This document shows, piece by piece, positions 29,480-37,387 of a stretch of 64,000 bases of DNA. The DNA is taken from assembly GCA_900110015.1 (NCBI GenBank), contig FOCD01000001.1, positions 868,001 to 932,000 on the forward strand, given 5' to 3'. Made by a program: the position numbers and the translations under genes. Positions within the stretch are counted from its first letter, which is position 1; every line of letters starts with the position of its first letter. This stretch comes from Terribacillus saccharophilus. Lineage in GTDB: Bacteria; Bacillota; Bacilli; Bacillales; Amphibacillaceae. A model generated the notes under the pieces. It made no database searches, was not told the origin of the DNA, and saw only the letters and a program-made list of their open reading frames with translations.

Positions 29480-30379
29480 GTGAAAAAATCATTTATTAGC
29501 ATGCAACAAGGTGAAAACAGCAACTGGCGATATATATTATCTTTGTTGTCGATTTTCTTCTTTTTGCTTTTAAGCGGCATCGCTTATGTCATCATACTAC
29601 TAGTAATCGACCCAGCTGCACTAGATACGCCTGATCTAACATTAGGAAACCCGATATTAGACTTGGCCTTGTCACATATAGAATATCCTTTTTGGTTATT
29701 GGGTCTCTGGTTCAGCATGAAAGTCATTCATAGGCGTCCATTCAGAACACTTATTACCCCTTATCAAAAAATTAATTGGCAGAGGATCGTATTCGGATTT
29801 CTTATTTTCTTTGGTCTTATGATGATTTCATCCATTATAGACTTTCTAGTATTTCCAAATGATTTTACTTTGCATGACTTTAATATCTCAAATTATATTT
29901 GGCTGGTGCTGATTGCATTATTACTTGTGCCAATCCAGACAACTTGTGAAGAATTAATTTTTAGAGGATTTATTCTACAATGGTTAGGTAAAGGATTTAA
30001 AAATCCTATTTTACTATCCATTATCGTTGGAAGCATATTTGGCTCTCTGCATTTTGCCAATCCAGAGATGAGTGATGGAGCACTATTCGTAGGTTTTGAT
30101 TATGTATTTACCGGCTTCATGCTCACCTATATAGCGGTAAAGAGTAATTCAGCCGAATTATCCATTGGTGCTCATGCAGCCAACAACGTTTTCCTTGCAT
30201 TATTCTTCACTTCGGATAACGATGTTTTTGGAGAAATCCCATCCCTATTTGTAGTTTTAGATGAGTCTCCATTTTACAGTGCCCTTATGTCTTCAATCAT
30301 TATTATTACTTTTTATGTCGTCACGGTAAAAACTAGATTTGGAAAACGTATGAACAATGAACACAAACAGATACAATAA
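29480..30379 (+). CDS. CPBP-family intramembrane metalloprotease
   Basis: 299 residues and very hydrophobic, with seven or eight predicted membrane helices. The CPBP (Abi/CAAX protease-like) motifs are present in order: EELIFRGF in the middle, SLHFANP, then GAHAANN, giving the Glu-Glu, Arg and two His residues expected of this family. Members cut prenylated or bacteriocin-type peptides, or protect producer cells; the substrate here is unknown, and no bacteriocin gene is visible nearby. The start is GTG at 29480, 7 bases after AAGGAG; the frame opens at a TTG at 29453. Its base use is more AT-rich than the core genes. Confidence 0.88.
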   Translation: MKKSFISMQQGENSNWRYILSLLSIFFFLLLSGIAYVIILLVIDPAALDTPDLTLGNPILDLALSHIEYPFWLLGLWFSMKVIHRRPFRTLITPYQKINWQRIVFGFLIFFGLMMISSIIDFLVFPNDFTLHDFNISNYIWLVLIALLLVPIQTTCEELIFRGFILQWLGKGFKNPILLSIIVGSIFGSLHFANPEMSDGALFVGFDYVFTGFMLTYIAVKSNSAELSIGAHAANNVFLALFFTSDNDVFGEIPSLFVVLDESPFYSALMSSIIIITFYVVTVKTRFGKRMNNEHKQIQ

Positions 30380-30802
30380 CACACAAAAGAGCTTCTGCCT
30401 GCAAGCGGAAATTCTTTTAGTATTGTTTTTAGATTTTGCCAATAAAAGAATTCTCTACTTATTGATGATAGACCTTCTGCTATAAGTTCGAAGGTCTTTT
30501 CCTCTCTTGTTGTTAGTTTAGGGTGGAGCCACATGAGTTAACCCCCTTCCCCCCACCTTTTAGTCCTTCATCAACTAGATACTGTATATACTGTATCCAT
30601 TCATACCGGGGTACAGTTGTTAATATTATGTTCATTATGTTCGTCTGCAAGGCATCAGCTTTTGTTTGAACATTATTTTATTAATTTTACCTTTCTTAAG
30701 CTTCAAGAGAATCATGATGCGTTTGAAGAAAGAATTTAGATTGTTTATAGCTATAATTGATTTTTGAAAAAACAAATGGTTGACCATTCTTGAGATGATA
30801 AA
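30380..30802. other. Non-coding gap, 423 bases
   Basis: Apart from the terminator at 30470-30500 no gene is seen. It contains a tandem 9-base repeat ATACTGTAT at about 30579-30597, an inverted repeat AATTCTTTTA/TAAAAGAATT spanning about 30410-30452, and a C-rich run near 30541-30556. None can be given a function from sequence alone. Confidence 0.5.
30470..30500 (+). terminator. Probable terminator downstream of the CPBP gene
   Basis: AGACCTTC (30470-30477) pairs with GAAGGTCT (30490-30497) and a short T-run follows. It is 90 bases after the CPBP stop. Confidence 0.6.
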
Positions 30803-31300
30803 TTATCCTATTAATTTGTAATAGAAATTGCCGGTTAAAAGTGTGCCAAATGCATCCTGCGCAAAATCCGGCACTTCTCCATAAAGAACATACCCTTCAG
30901 ATTGATAAAGTAAATTGGCCGGTCCTTCTTTCTCCGTATCAAGCAATAACAGAGTTTTGCCATCTGCTTTTGCTGCTTGCTCAGCATACTGAAGCAGCTT
31001 TCTGGCAACGCCTTTCCTTCTTGCTTTAGTGCTGGTCATCAACTTACCTATCTCTGCACGATGACGACCATTTTCTTTGTCGCTATAATGCAGCTGGACA
31101 GTCCCAGCAATTTGGCCATCGATCTGCCCTATAAATAGCTTTACTTGTTCAGAGAGTACATTATCCCAATAAGATAATGCTGTTTCCTTGCTCATTGGAT
31201 GCAAATAATTCATGGATGCGCCATCAGCAACTACCATTTGGAACAAACTTGCAAGCTCTTCTCTATATTCGCCGATCACTCTAATCTCTTTAATTTCCAT
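30803..31300 (-). CDS. GNAT-family N-acetyltransferase
   Basis: 165 residues. The acetyl-CoA pyrophosphate loop is visible as RRKGVARKLLQYAEQAA (about 94-110), after the beta-strand AEIGKLMTS, and the GPANLLYQSEGYVLYGEVPDF segment fits the C-terminal GNAT fold. The substrate is not predictable. It stands alone: PhzF ends 151 bases upstream on the same strand, and no terminator follows closely. Confidence 0.88.
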   Translation of the reverse strand: MEIKEIRVIGEYREELASLFQMVVADGASMNYLHPMSKETALSYWDNVLSEQVKLFIGQIDGQIAGTVQLHYSDKENGRHRAEIGKLMTSTKARRKGVARKLLQYAEQAAKADGKTLLLLDTEKEGPANLLYQSEGYVLYGEVPDFAQDAFGTLLTGNFYYKLIG

Positions 31301-31451
31301 AGATGCACTCCATTTCTATTTATTCGAGCTACTTCTAAACCCATATTCTCTCCATTAGTTGAGTCTTTCACCTAATTAAACAATAATGTAAATGATGCGA
31401 TATTTCCGTATATAGCTATCTATAACAGGGTATTTTTAAACACTGTAAACA

Positions 31452-32240
31452 TTAACTGTTAACTTGTATATCAGAAGTAGCATATAAGACTGCAGTTCCA
31501 CCCATCGCAACTCTCTCACCTTCAAAACGACAATGGAGAGTACCGCCTCTAGCTGAAAGTTGTCTAGCTACCATTTTATCTTCTCCTAGTTGTTTCGCCC
31601 AATATGGAATTAACTGAGTATGTGCAGATCCACAAACTGAATCTTCGTTTACCGCTATTTTTGGAAAGAACGCACGTGATACGAAATGGTATGCATTGTG
31701 TTCAGCTGCTGCTGTAACAATGACACCCAATCCATCTGGAAGTGCCTTAAGCTTAGAAAAATCAGGAGACAGTCCCTTCACTGCTTCCTCATTGCCTAGA
31801 ACAAACATTAAGTCTCTATCCAGATAAACGCTCAATGGCTTTACTCCTAGGGCGTTAATCATTTGTTCTGTCAATTCAATTTGCGAAGGCATTCTACTCG
31901 GAAAATTTAATTCAAATATTTCTCCCCTACGTTCGACGCGAAGTTCCCCACTTTTTGTCTCAAATACGAAAGAAGCGTCTTCAGTAGCATAAAAGTTTGC
32001 TAGTACATAAGCAGTAGCGAGCGTAGCATGACCACAAAGGTCTATTTCTCCGCCTGGTGTAAACCACCGCAACTCGTAATAGGATCCATTTTTAACAGTA
32101 AACGCCGTTTCTGAAAGATTATTTTCCGATGTGATTTTTTGCATCAAACTGTCTGATATCCATTTTTCCATAACACAGACTGCTGCAGGATTACCTTCAA
32201 ATACCTTCTCTGCAAATGCATCCACTACATACATTCTCAT
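31452..32240 (-). CDS. PhzF-family phenazine-biosynthesis-like isomerase/epimerase
   Basis: 262 residues of the PhzF/diaminopimelate-epimerase fold. It begins MRMYVVDAFAEKVFEGNPAAV, has the catalytic-glutamate segment NLSETAFT, and the two symmetric loops DLCGHATLATAYVL and SVCGSAHT. The family carries out isomerisations of small metabolites; no phenazine genes are nearby, so the pathway is unknown. AAAGGAG 8 bases before the ATG at 32240 rejects the longer frame that opens at 32363. Confidence 0.88.
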   Translation of the reverse strand: MRMYVVDAFAEKVFEGNPAAVCVMEKWISDSLMQKITSENNLSETAFTVKNGSYYELRWFTPGGEIDLCGHATLATAYVLANFYATEDASFVFETKSGELRVERRGEIFELNFPSRMPSQIELTEQMINALGVKPLSVYLDRDLMFVLGNEEAVKGLSPDFSKLKALPDGLGVIVTAAAEHNAYHFVSRAFFPKIAVNEDSVCGSAHTQLIPYWAKQLGEDKMVARQLSARGGTLHCRFEGERVAMGGTAVLYATSDIQVNS

Positions 32241-32346
32241 TAAAACAACTCCTTTATTGCAAACTGTAAAAATGCTTATTCTGAATAGTAACACAACATA
32301 ATGTATAACACGCAATGTAATAGTAAAACAGCTATTATGGCTAAAT

Positions 32347-32394
32347 AAAAAAAGCACCTCCAATATCTAGATAGAGTCTAAATTTTGGAGGTGC
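32347..32394 (-). terminator. Terminator after the DUF4832 gene
   Basis: A perfect 10-bp stem (GCACCTCCAA at 32354-32363 with 32385-32394) is followed on the minus strand by T7. It lies downstream of the secreted-protein gene ending at 32509 and shields PhzF from its transcription. Confidence 0.85.
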
Positions 32395-32508
32395 AGTTCA
32401 GTTGTTAAAATTATACGGGTCTCTGGCTGTATGACCCGGTCGTTCTTTGTTTCATCTGTAATTGAATCATCTTGTCAGCTATTCACAAAATGACCCAAAA
32501 ACAGGAAA

Positions 32509-34629
32509 CTATATCCCTATCTGCCCGATTTTCAGCCAGCCGCTCTCTTTCTGCTCCTCGTTAGCAAAATGGAATAATTTCGCGTTAGAGTTAAATTTCG
32601 ATAAAGGATTAACGACTCTGACTAAAATATCATAATTACCAGCACTTAGTTCTGATGCGTCAGCAGACCACTCGAACAAAGCCTTATTATCTCCCGTCTC
32701 TTTGTCACGTGGTAATACGTATGATAGATCCCAATCGGTTGTCCATTCTTTGATGTTACCGTTCTTATCCCTTGCTGCGATTTCGACTTCCCAATCATAA
32801 TAAAAAGGAGCCACACCTGTATTTTCAATTTCAATAGCTGCTTGCAATTGGCTATCAGATGCGTCTACGTAAGCAGTTGGCACAAAATACTCGTAACCTA
32901 AACTACGTGAACCTTCACGGGCTCTCTCAAGAGCATCTCCTTCTAACGGCGTTTGGAAAACTTCTTGGATTTTTAACCAAGACGCGTGAGTTAACTCCAA
33001 GCTCTTGTAAAAATCTTCTCCTTGCGCCCCTTCGATTGGCTCACCTAAATATTGGGGCGGATCGTTATCCCACATATCAATTTGAATTTCAGGACGCATT
33101 TCCCCGCCGATAGGTTCTGCTTTCCATTTATCCATCATTTGATTGTCTTGCAGACGGCCGATAAAGTGCCAGTCTTCTCCACCCAAACTAGCAGGTAAAG
33201 TCTGAAAGGCAAAAGAGTCATCGTGATAACCTATATTCAAGTCACGATTAAATTCGGATGGATAACGCGCAAGTATTTTTGTTTCATCAAATGCATTGTC
33301 AAATCCTTGAAGAATGGCTGTTTGATTGGTTAGGTTTGGCATCCAATCTGTTGCACGTCCATCTTCTTGTTCAGCCAATTCACCATCCCAATCTCCAGCC
33401 GGAGTCGAGCCATCTTGCGGATAAGTGTGCCATTCCCCCCAAAAACCTATTAATCCAGCTTGAATGAAACCAATTCTTGGGTCACCATCGTACTTATTAC
33501 CAAGGGCTTCAATAAACTGCTGCAATGCGGTGCTTAAATTCTCATCATTATAGTCGGGTGAAACACTTGTTCCCTCTGGTCCTCCGTTGCTATTATAGGA
33601 ATAGTCTTTCGTTTCCAACCCAAGATCCAACAAAAACTGCGGAATTCCTGATGGTCTATTTGGATAATCTAGATACACCCTAAAAATAGCCTGATTTCCT
33701 CTTGAAGCTATATCATCTATCCTGGATTCCAATGTGCTCCAGTCATATTCATTAAAATTCGTCATAATATCATTCAGAGGTATATAGAAGTACTCCATAC
33801 TGTATGGCATCTGATTATCTATCTGCCATTCCACTGATTCACTAAAGGGTAGAAATCCTTTTAACGGGTTATCGATTGGCGCTGCTGTGTAATTAAGATT
33901 AAAGGTGTTAGAAGGAGTTGCCCAGTCAGGAGCCAAAGTGCTTTCAGAAGCACTCCATAGACTGATAGAATCTATATAAATTTCATTCGTCGGATTTGCC
34001 TGTGGATTATAGCCAAATTCAAACCCTTCTACCAAGGATAGATCAAGATTATTCTCACAGCCTTCTGGGCATTGCCATGCTTTTTCCGTAAATTGATCCC
34101 AAGCAATACGGATATAGCCAGTAAAATCTGCTGGAACACTCAGCATGCTTTCAAAAGAATTCTCTTCCCATGAAGAGCTGCCGTCCTCTTTCAAGGAAGC
34201 CGTAAAAGTTCCTTCTTGTCCAAAAGCTTTTGATTCAGATTTAATATCGAAGTTAAATTCCAACGGTTCATCTGCATCGTTATGTATCCAAAATGAAATG
34301 CCAGCAGAATCTGTCCAGTCACTGACAGGAAAATTATGAGATAGTGATACCCAGGAATCTAAAGGCTCATTCGAGGCAATCTTCATTGAATTTGTACCAT
34401 CATTAGCTTGTTCTTGATTTAAGGACCATTCAGCACCATTCCCTTCTGATGACCAAAGTCCATATGCACTTTTTAATTCATCATCTGAAGTATAGTTTTC
34501 AAAGTCGTCAATTGTTGTATTGGTTCCTGAAGACGCTGCAACAACTTTCAGATTTGCTGGTGTGACTGTTAAAGTTATAAGTAAAGCAAAAACTAAGAAA
34601 TATTGTACTAATTTAGTATTTCGACTCAT
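32509..34629 (-). CDS. Secreted DUF4874/DUF4832-type protein, putative glycoside hydrolase-like
   Basis: 706 residues. There is a signal peptide (charged start, hydrophobic core YFLVFALLITLTV, probable cleavage after the VVA near residue 32). Residues about 35-230 look like a carbohydrate-binding jelly roll (DDFENY, DSWVSLSHNFPVSDW, IYIDSISLW). The central part (about 240-560) has TIM-barrel-like segments NPLKGFLPF, RVYLDYPNRPSGIPQFLL and IQAGLIGFWGEWHTYP, as in DUF4874; the C-terminal part resembles DUF4832 with a beta-rich end. I infer a secreted polysaccharide-acting protein; the substrate is unknown. Start: GGAGG 5 bases before the ATG at 34629. It is monocistronic. Confidence 0.8.
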   Translation of the reverse strand: MSRNTKLVQYFLVFALLITLTVTPANLKVVAASSGTNTTIDDFENYTSDDELKSAYGLWSSEGNGAEWSLNQEQANDGTNSMKIASNEPLDSWVSLSHNFPVSDWTDSAGISFWIHNDADEPLEFNFDIKSESKAFGQEGTFTASLKEDGSSSWEENSFESMLSVPADFTGYIRIAWDQFTEKAWQCPEGCENNLDLSLVEGFEFGYNPQANPTNEIYIDSISLWSASESTLAPDWATPSNTFNLNYTAAPIDNPLKGFLPFSESVEWQIDNQMPYSMEYFYIPLNDIMTNFNEYDWSTLESRIDDIASRGNQAIFRVYLDYPNRPSGIPQFLLDLGLETKDYSYNSNGGPEGTSVSPDYNDENLSTALQQFIEALGNKYDGDPRIGFIQAGLIGFWGEWHTYPQDGSTPAGDWDGELAEQEDGRATDWMPNLTNQTAILQGFDNAFDETKILARYPSEFNRDLNIGYHDDSFAFQTLPASLGGEDWHFIGRLQDNQMMDKWKAEPIGGEMRPEIQIDMWDNDPPQYLGEPIEGAQGEDFYKSLELTHASWLKIQEVFQTPLEGDALERAREGSRSLGYEYFVPTAYVDASDSQLQAAIEIENTGVAPFYYDWEVEIAARDKNGNIKEWTTDWDLSYVLPRDKETGDNKALFEWSADASELSAGNYDILVRVVNPLSKFNSNAKLFHFANEEQKESGWLKIGQIGI

Positions 34630-35066
34630 AATAACCTCCATTTAGTATTGAATAAGATTTATTCTAGCTTCCTAAATACGCTAGATCAGACCTTCTTCAT
34701 TTAATCGGAAAAATCCGACTCTTAGTATTTTTATCGGTTAGATTTCGAGTTTTATTAGTTCTGCTCTGAATTAATAAAAGCTCCTCTAATTCTTCATTTA
34801 ATCACCCTCTCCTCTCAAGACATTTAATTTAAAAAAGCCCATCGCAAGTCGTTCTGATGGGCCATTTTTATAAAATATAACTCTGATCTTTGTATCTACA
34901 AGTGTTAATTTAATTCGTATTTGTTTTTTCTTTTACTTTATATGTTAAAATTTTCTTATGAATACGCAGGTTGAGTCTTCGTTTATTCTTTTCCTTTAAG
35001 GATTCTCTAAATTTACCTTCACTGAAAAAGAGATTTTATCACACAATAGAAAAGGGCTTAATAGAA
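34630..35066. other. Divergent intergenic region with orphan terminator
   Basis: 437 bases between the secreted-protein gene and the hypothetical gene. It includes the terminator at 34831-34869. On the minus strand there is a GAGAGGAGAGGG ribosome-site-like run at about 34804-34821, followed by an open stretch of about 33 codons (LNEELEELLLIQSRT at its start) that has no in-frame start codon. This may be a decayed small gene or a leader. Confidence 0.4.
34831..34869. terminator. Orphan bidirectional terminator
   Basis: GCCCATC pairs with GATGGGC around a 12-base loop; A6 lies to the left and T5 to the right. No gene obviously ends here: both neighbours diverge from it. It could terminate a leader RNA or be left from a lost gene. 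Confidence 0.7.
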
Positions 35067-35651
35067 ATGAAAAAAGTTGAAATAATGGATGAATATTTTG
35101 ATTCTCATCAAGGAAAAATCACTAGTTATGAGATTTGCAGCATTGTAAGGACCGTCTTTGATTTAGATTTGGTAACAAAGCCTATTCTGGGAGAGATGTC
35201 GTCTTCAGAGAACAAAGCTAGAATGGCTATAGATTCTAGTCTCGCCCAATATGAAAAAGATGTTTCAGGTGCAGAAATCCGCAAACTGATCAATCAAATT
35301 TTTGGTATTAACTTAGATGCGGTGTCCTCTTTAGATGGCTCAAGGATTTCTTTATTTTCAAAAGATCAGTGGATCAATCGACAAGACCGAGACTTATTTG
35401 TAGTTCATACCGGGCCAGGGGATGTCGACGTGATGATTTATCCAACAGACTACTTTATTGAACGGACTGGTTTAAAAGAGCTACCAGAAGATTTGAAGCA
35501 AGCATTAATTAATCTAGAATTCTACTATGATAACGAAGTCGGGCATTACTACTATGCAGACGCACATAAGAATGCCGTTCCTGATGCCTTTAAAGGACAA
35601 ACGATTGGTGCGATTTTAAAAGTCATTCGCCAATCCTATCAAAATTTATAA
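35067..35651 (+). CDS. Hypothetical protein with a duplicated N-terminal motif
   Basis: I do not recognise this 194-residue protein. From the ATG at 35067 (AAAAGGG upstream) it is soluble, acidic and without membrane segments. Two related segments occur: ITSYEICSIVRTVFDLDLV (about 18-36) and VSGAEIRKLINQIFGINLD (about 66-84), both of the form S-x-x-E-I-x-x-h-h-x-x-h-F-x-h-x-L, suggesting an internal duplication of a helical unit. The C-terminal half (VVHTGPGDVDVMIYPTDYFIERTGLKELPEDLKQAL) looks like a compact alpha/beta domain. An upstream open extension to 34971 has no ribosome site. It ends at a strong terminator shared with the convergent enzyme gene. Confidence 0.7.
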   Translation: MKKVEIMDEYFDSHQGKITSYEICSIVRTVFDLDLVTKPILGEMSSSENKARMAIDSSLAQYEKDVSGAEIRKLINQIFGINLDAVSSLDGSRISLFSKDQWINRQDRDLFVVHTGPGDVDVMIYPTDYFIERTGLKELPEDLKQALINLEFYYDNEVGHYYYADAHKNAVPDAFKGQTIGAILKVIRQSYQNL

Positions 35652-35655
35652 AAAT

Positions 35656-35687
35656 AAAAATCATATAGGAAATCCTATATGATTTTT
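35656..35687. terminator. Bidirectional terminator between convergent genes
   Basis: A perfect 15-bp inverted repeat (35656-35670 with 35673-35687) with a 2-base spacer; A-runs and T-runs at the ends let it work in both directions. Confidence 0.9.
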
Positions 35688-35705
35688 TTGTTATTCCGAT
35701 ATCGT

Positions 35706-37349
35706 TTATTTTCCAAAAGAAGATAAAAATTTAACACGATCTCCCATAGGCGGGGTGTTATTATCGACTAAAGCAATCTCAAGTACTGCTGGACCATTCA
35801 GATTCGTTAAGCTATCTATCACATTTTGATTGATATCTTCTAAATCTGACACTCTATAGCTCGGTATATTCATAGCTGCGGCCATTGCACTAATATTGAT
35901 TGGTTCCTGTTCGAAAGATGTATGAGTTCTTTTGAATTGCAGCGCATGTCCGTGATATACCATACCTAATCTCGCATTATTCATTACAACAAACAAAATT
36001 GGCAAATTATACTCTTTTGCTGTTGCTATTTCCATTCCGTGCATGAAAAAGCAGCCGTCCCCTGTAATACAGACAACAGGGCGTTCTGGTTCAGCTAATT
36101 TTGATCCTATTGCAGCACCGATTCCGCTTCCCATGGCGCCGAAATGTACATTAATATTATATGTATCAGAATCCAAGACCTTCATATGATGGATTACATA
36201 GGACATGAATTCGCCAATATCAATGGTGTACCTAGTTGATGTTGGTACATATTTTTGAATAGATTGAAGGACATTTTTCGTGTTATATTCCTCCATATGT
36301 TCTTCTGCCCCATTATTCTTTTCTACAGCCAGCTCCGTGCTTTTGCTTTGTAACCCCAAAGCCTTTAATTCTTCAATTAGATGTAATAAGCTTAAATCTA
36401 TATCTCCCAATACTGGTATATCAATCTCGTATTTCCTATTAAACACAGAACGGTCAAAGTCCATTTGCACAGAGAAACGATTCCTTAAAAAATTACCGTT
36501 ATAGTTATTCGTCGCTGTTTCACCTAAGCTGGATCCTACAATTAATAACGCTTGTCCGTCACCTTCATTTATTAGCTTCGAAGCAGCCTCATGCCCGGCA
36601 AAACCGAAGACACCTACCAAAAGCGGGTGCTGCTCAGGAATATACCCTTTTGCTTGCGGAGATGTTATAATCGGCCAATTAAGCAATTCTGCCAACTCTA
36701 TTAACGCCTCAACAGAATTCCGTACTCCTTGCCCTGCAAAGATATAACCGCTTTCCCTTTTTAACAATTCTCTAGCCACAGTCTTAATAGTGTCGTGTTC
36801 AGGAACAATTGGCAATCGTTTAGGTGGGTTATGCAGTTCAGTATGATCCACAGCAGCATGTTGAATATCTATCGGGATGGCAATATGTACTGGTCCTGGT
36901 ACGCCTGAAATAGCAATTTCCGTTGCAATTTCAACTTCTCTTAGTAAATCCTTTGCGTCACTTACGGTTACACTATATTTGGTAACAGATCGAAAGACTG
37001 GTTCAACGTCTAATTCTTGAGAAGCATTCAAACCTACTGTATCAACAGGTACAGCACCAGTAATGAATAACACAGGTAAGTGCTCCCGCATAGCATTGGC
37101 TGCGCCTGTTACGAGATTGGTGGCACCTGGTCCGCTGCAGCCGATACATACGCTCAGTTGATTAGAATATTTAGCATACGCAGCTGCCATGTAAGATGCC
37201 GCACCTTCATGCTTTGTTACGATCGGTGTTAATTCAGGCATATCATAAAGCTCATCAAAAAATGCATTGACAGAACCTGCTGGAATACCAAATATATGCT
37301 TAATTCCATTAGCTTGTATATATTCTAAAACAACTCGAGCTGCTTTCAT
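35706..37349 (-). CDS. Thiamine-diphosphate-dependent enzyme, acetolactate synthase/benzoylformate decarboxylase-like
   Basis: 547 residues in the three-domain ThDP fold. The pyrimidine-binding domain has the catalytic Glu48 in TKHEGAASYMAAAYAK and the CSGPGATNLVTG segment; a central domain follows; the cofactor-binding domain has GDG (in CITGDGCFFMHG) and NN 24 residues later. The reaction could be carboligation (acetolactate synthase type) or decarboxylation of a 2-keto acid; it lacks a neighbouring ilvN or alsD that would decide. The start at 37349 is 7 bases after GGAG; the open frame to 37391 overlaps the stop of the GGDEF-EAL gene. It probably shares that gene's transcript. Confidence 0.85.
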   Translation of the reverse strand: MKAARVVLEYIQANGIKHIFGIPAGSVNAFFDELYDMPELTPIVTKHEGAASYMAAAYAKYSNQLSVCIGCSGPGATNLVTGAANAMREHLPVLFITGAVPVDTVGLNASQELDVEPVFRSVTKYSVTVSDAKDLLREVEIATEIAISGVPGPVHIAIPIDIQHAAVDHTELHNPPKRLPIVPEHDTIKTVARELLKRESGYIFAGQGVRNSVEALIELAELLNWPIITSPQAKGYIPEQHPLLVGVFGFAGHEAASKLINEGDGQALLIVGSSLGETATNNYNGNFLRNRFSVQMDFDRSVFNRKYEIDIPVLGDIDLSLLHLIEELKALGLQSKSTELAVEKNNGAEEHMEEYNTKNVLQSIQKYVPTSTRYTIDIGEFMSYVIHHMKVLDSDTYNINVHFGAMGSGIGAAIGSKLAEPERPVVCITGDGCFFMHGMEIATAKEYNLPILFVVMNNARLGMVYHGHALQFKRTHTSFEQEPINISAMAAAMNIPSYRVSDLEDINQNVIDSLTNLNGPAVLEIALVDNNTPPMGDRVKFLSSFGK

Positions 37350-37387
37350 TTTCATTCTCCATCCTATATTCAATTTTTTTATCCTTT

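Noticed and set aside
30440-30534. Minus-strand reading with LTTREEKTFELIAEGLSS, resembling the first helices of a LuxR-type HTH domain
   Set aside because: The match is short, runs into the terminator hairpin at 30470-30500, and the rest of the frame does not continue the domain. It is most likely chance; at best a tiny remnant.
30579-30597. Tandem ATACTGTAT repeat as an operator
   Set aside because: No gene start lies close on either strand, and two copies of a 9-mer in AT-rich DNA are weak evidence.
34971-35066. Upstream extension of the 194-residue hypothetical protein
   Set aside because: No ribosome site precedes 34971, and the added residues are of low-complexity AT-rich composition.
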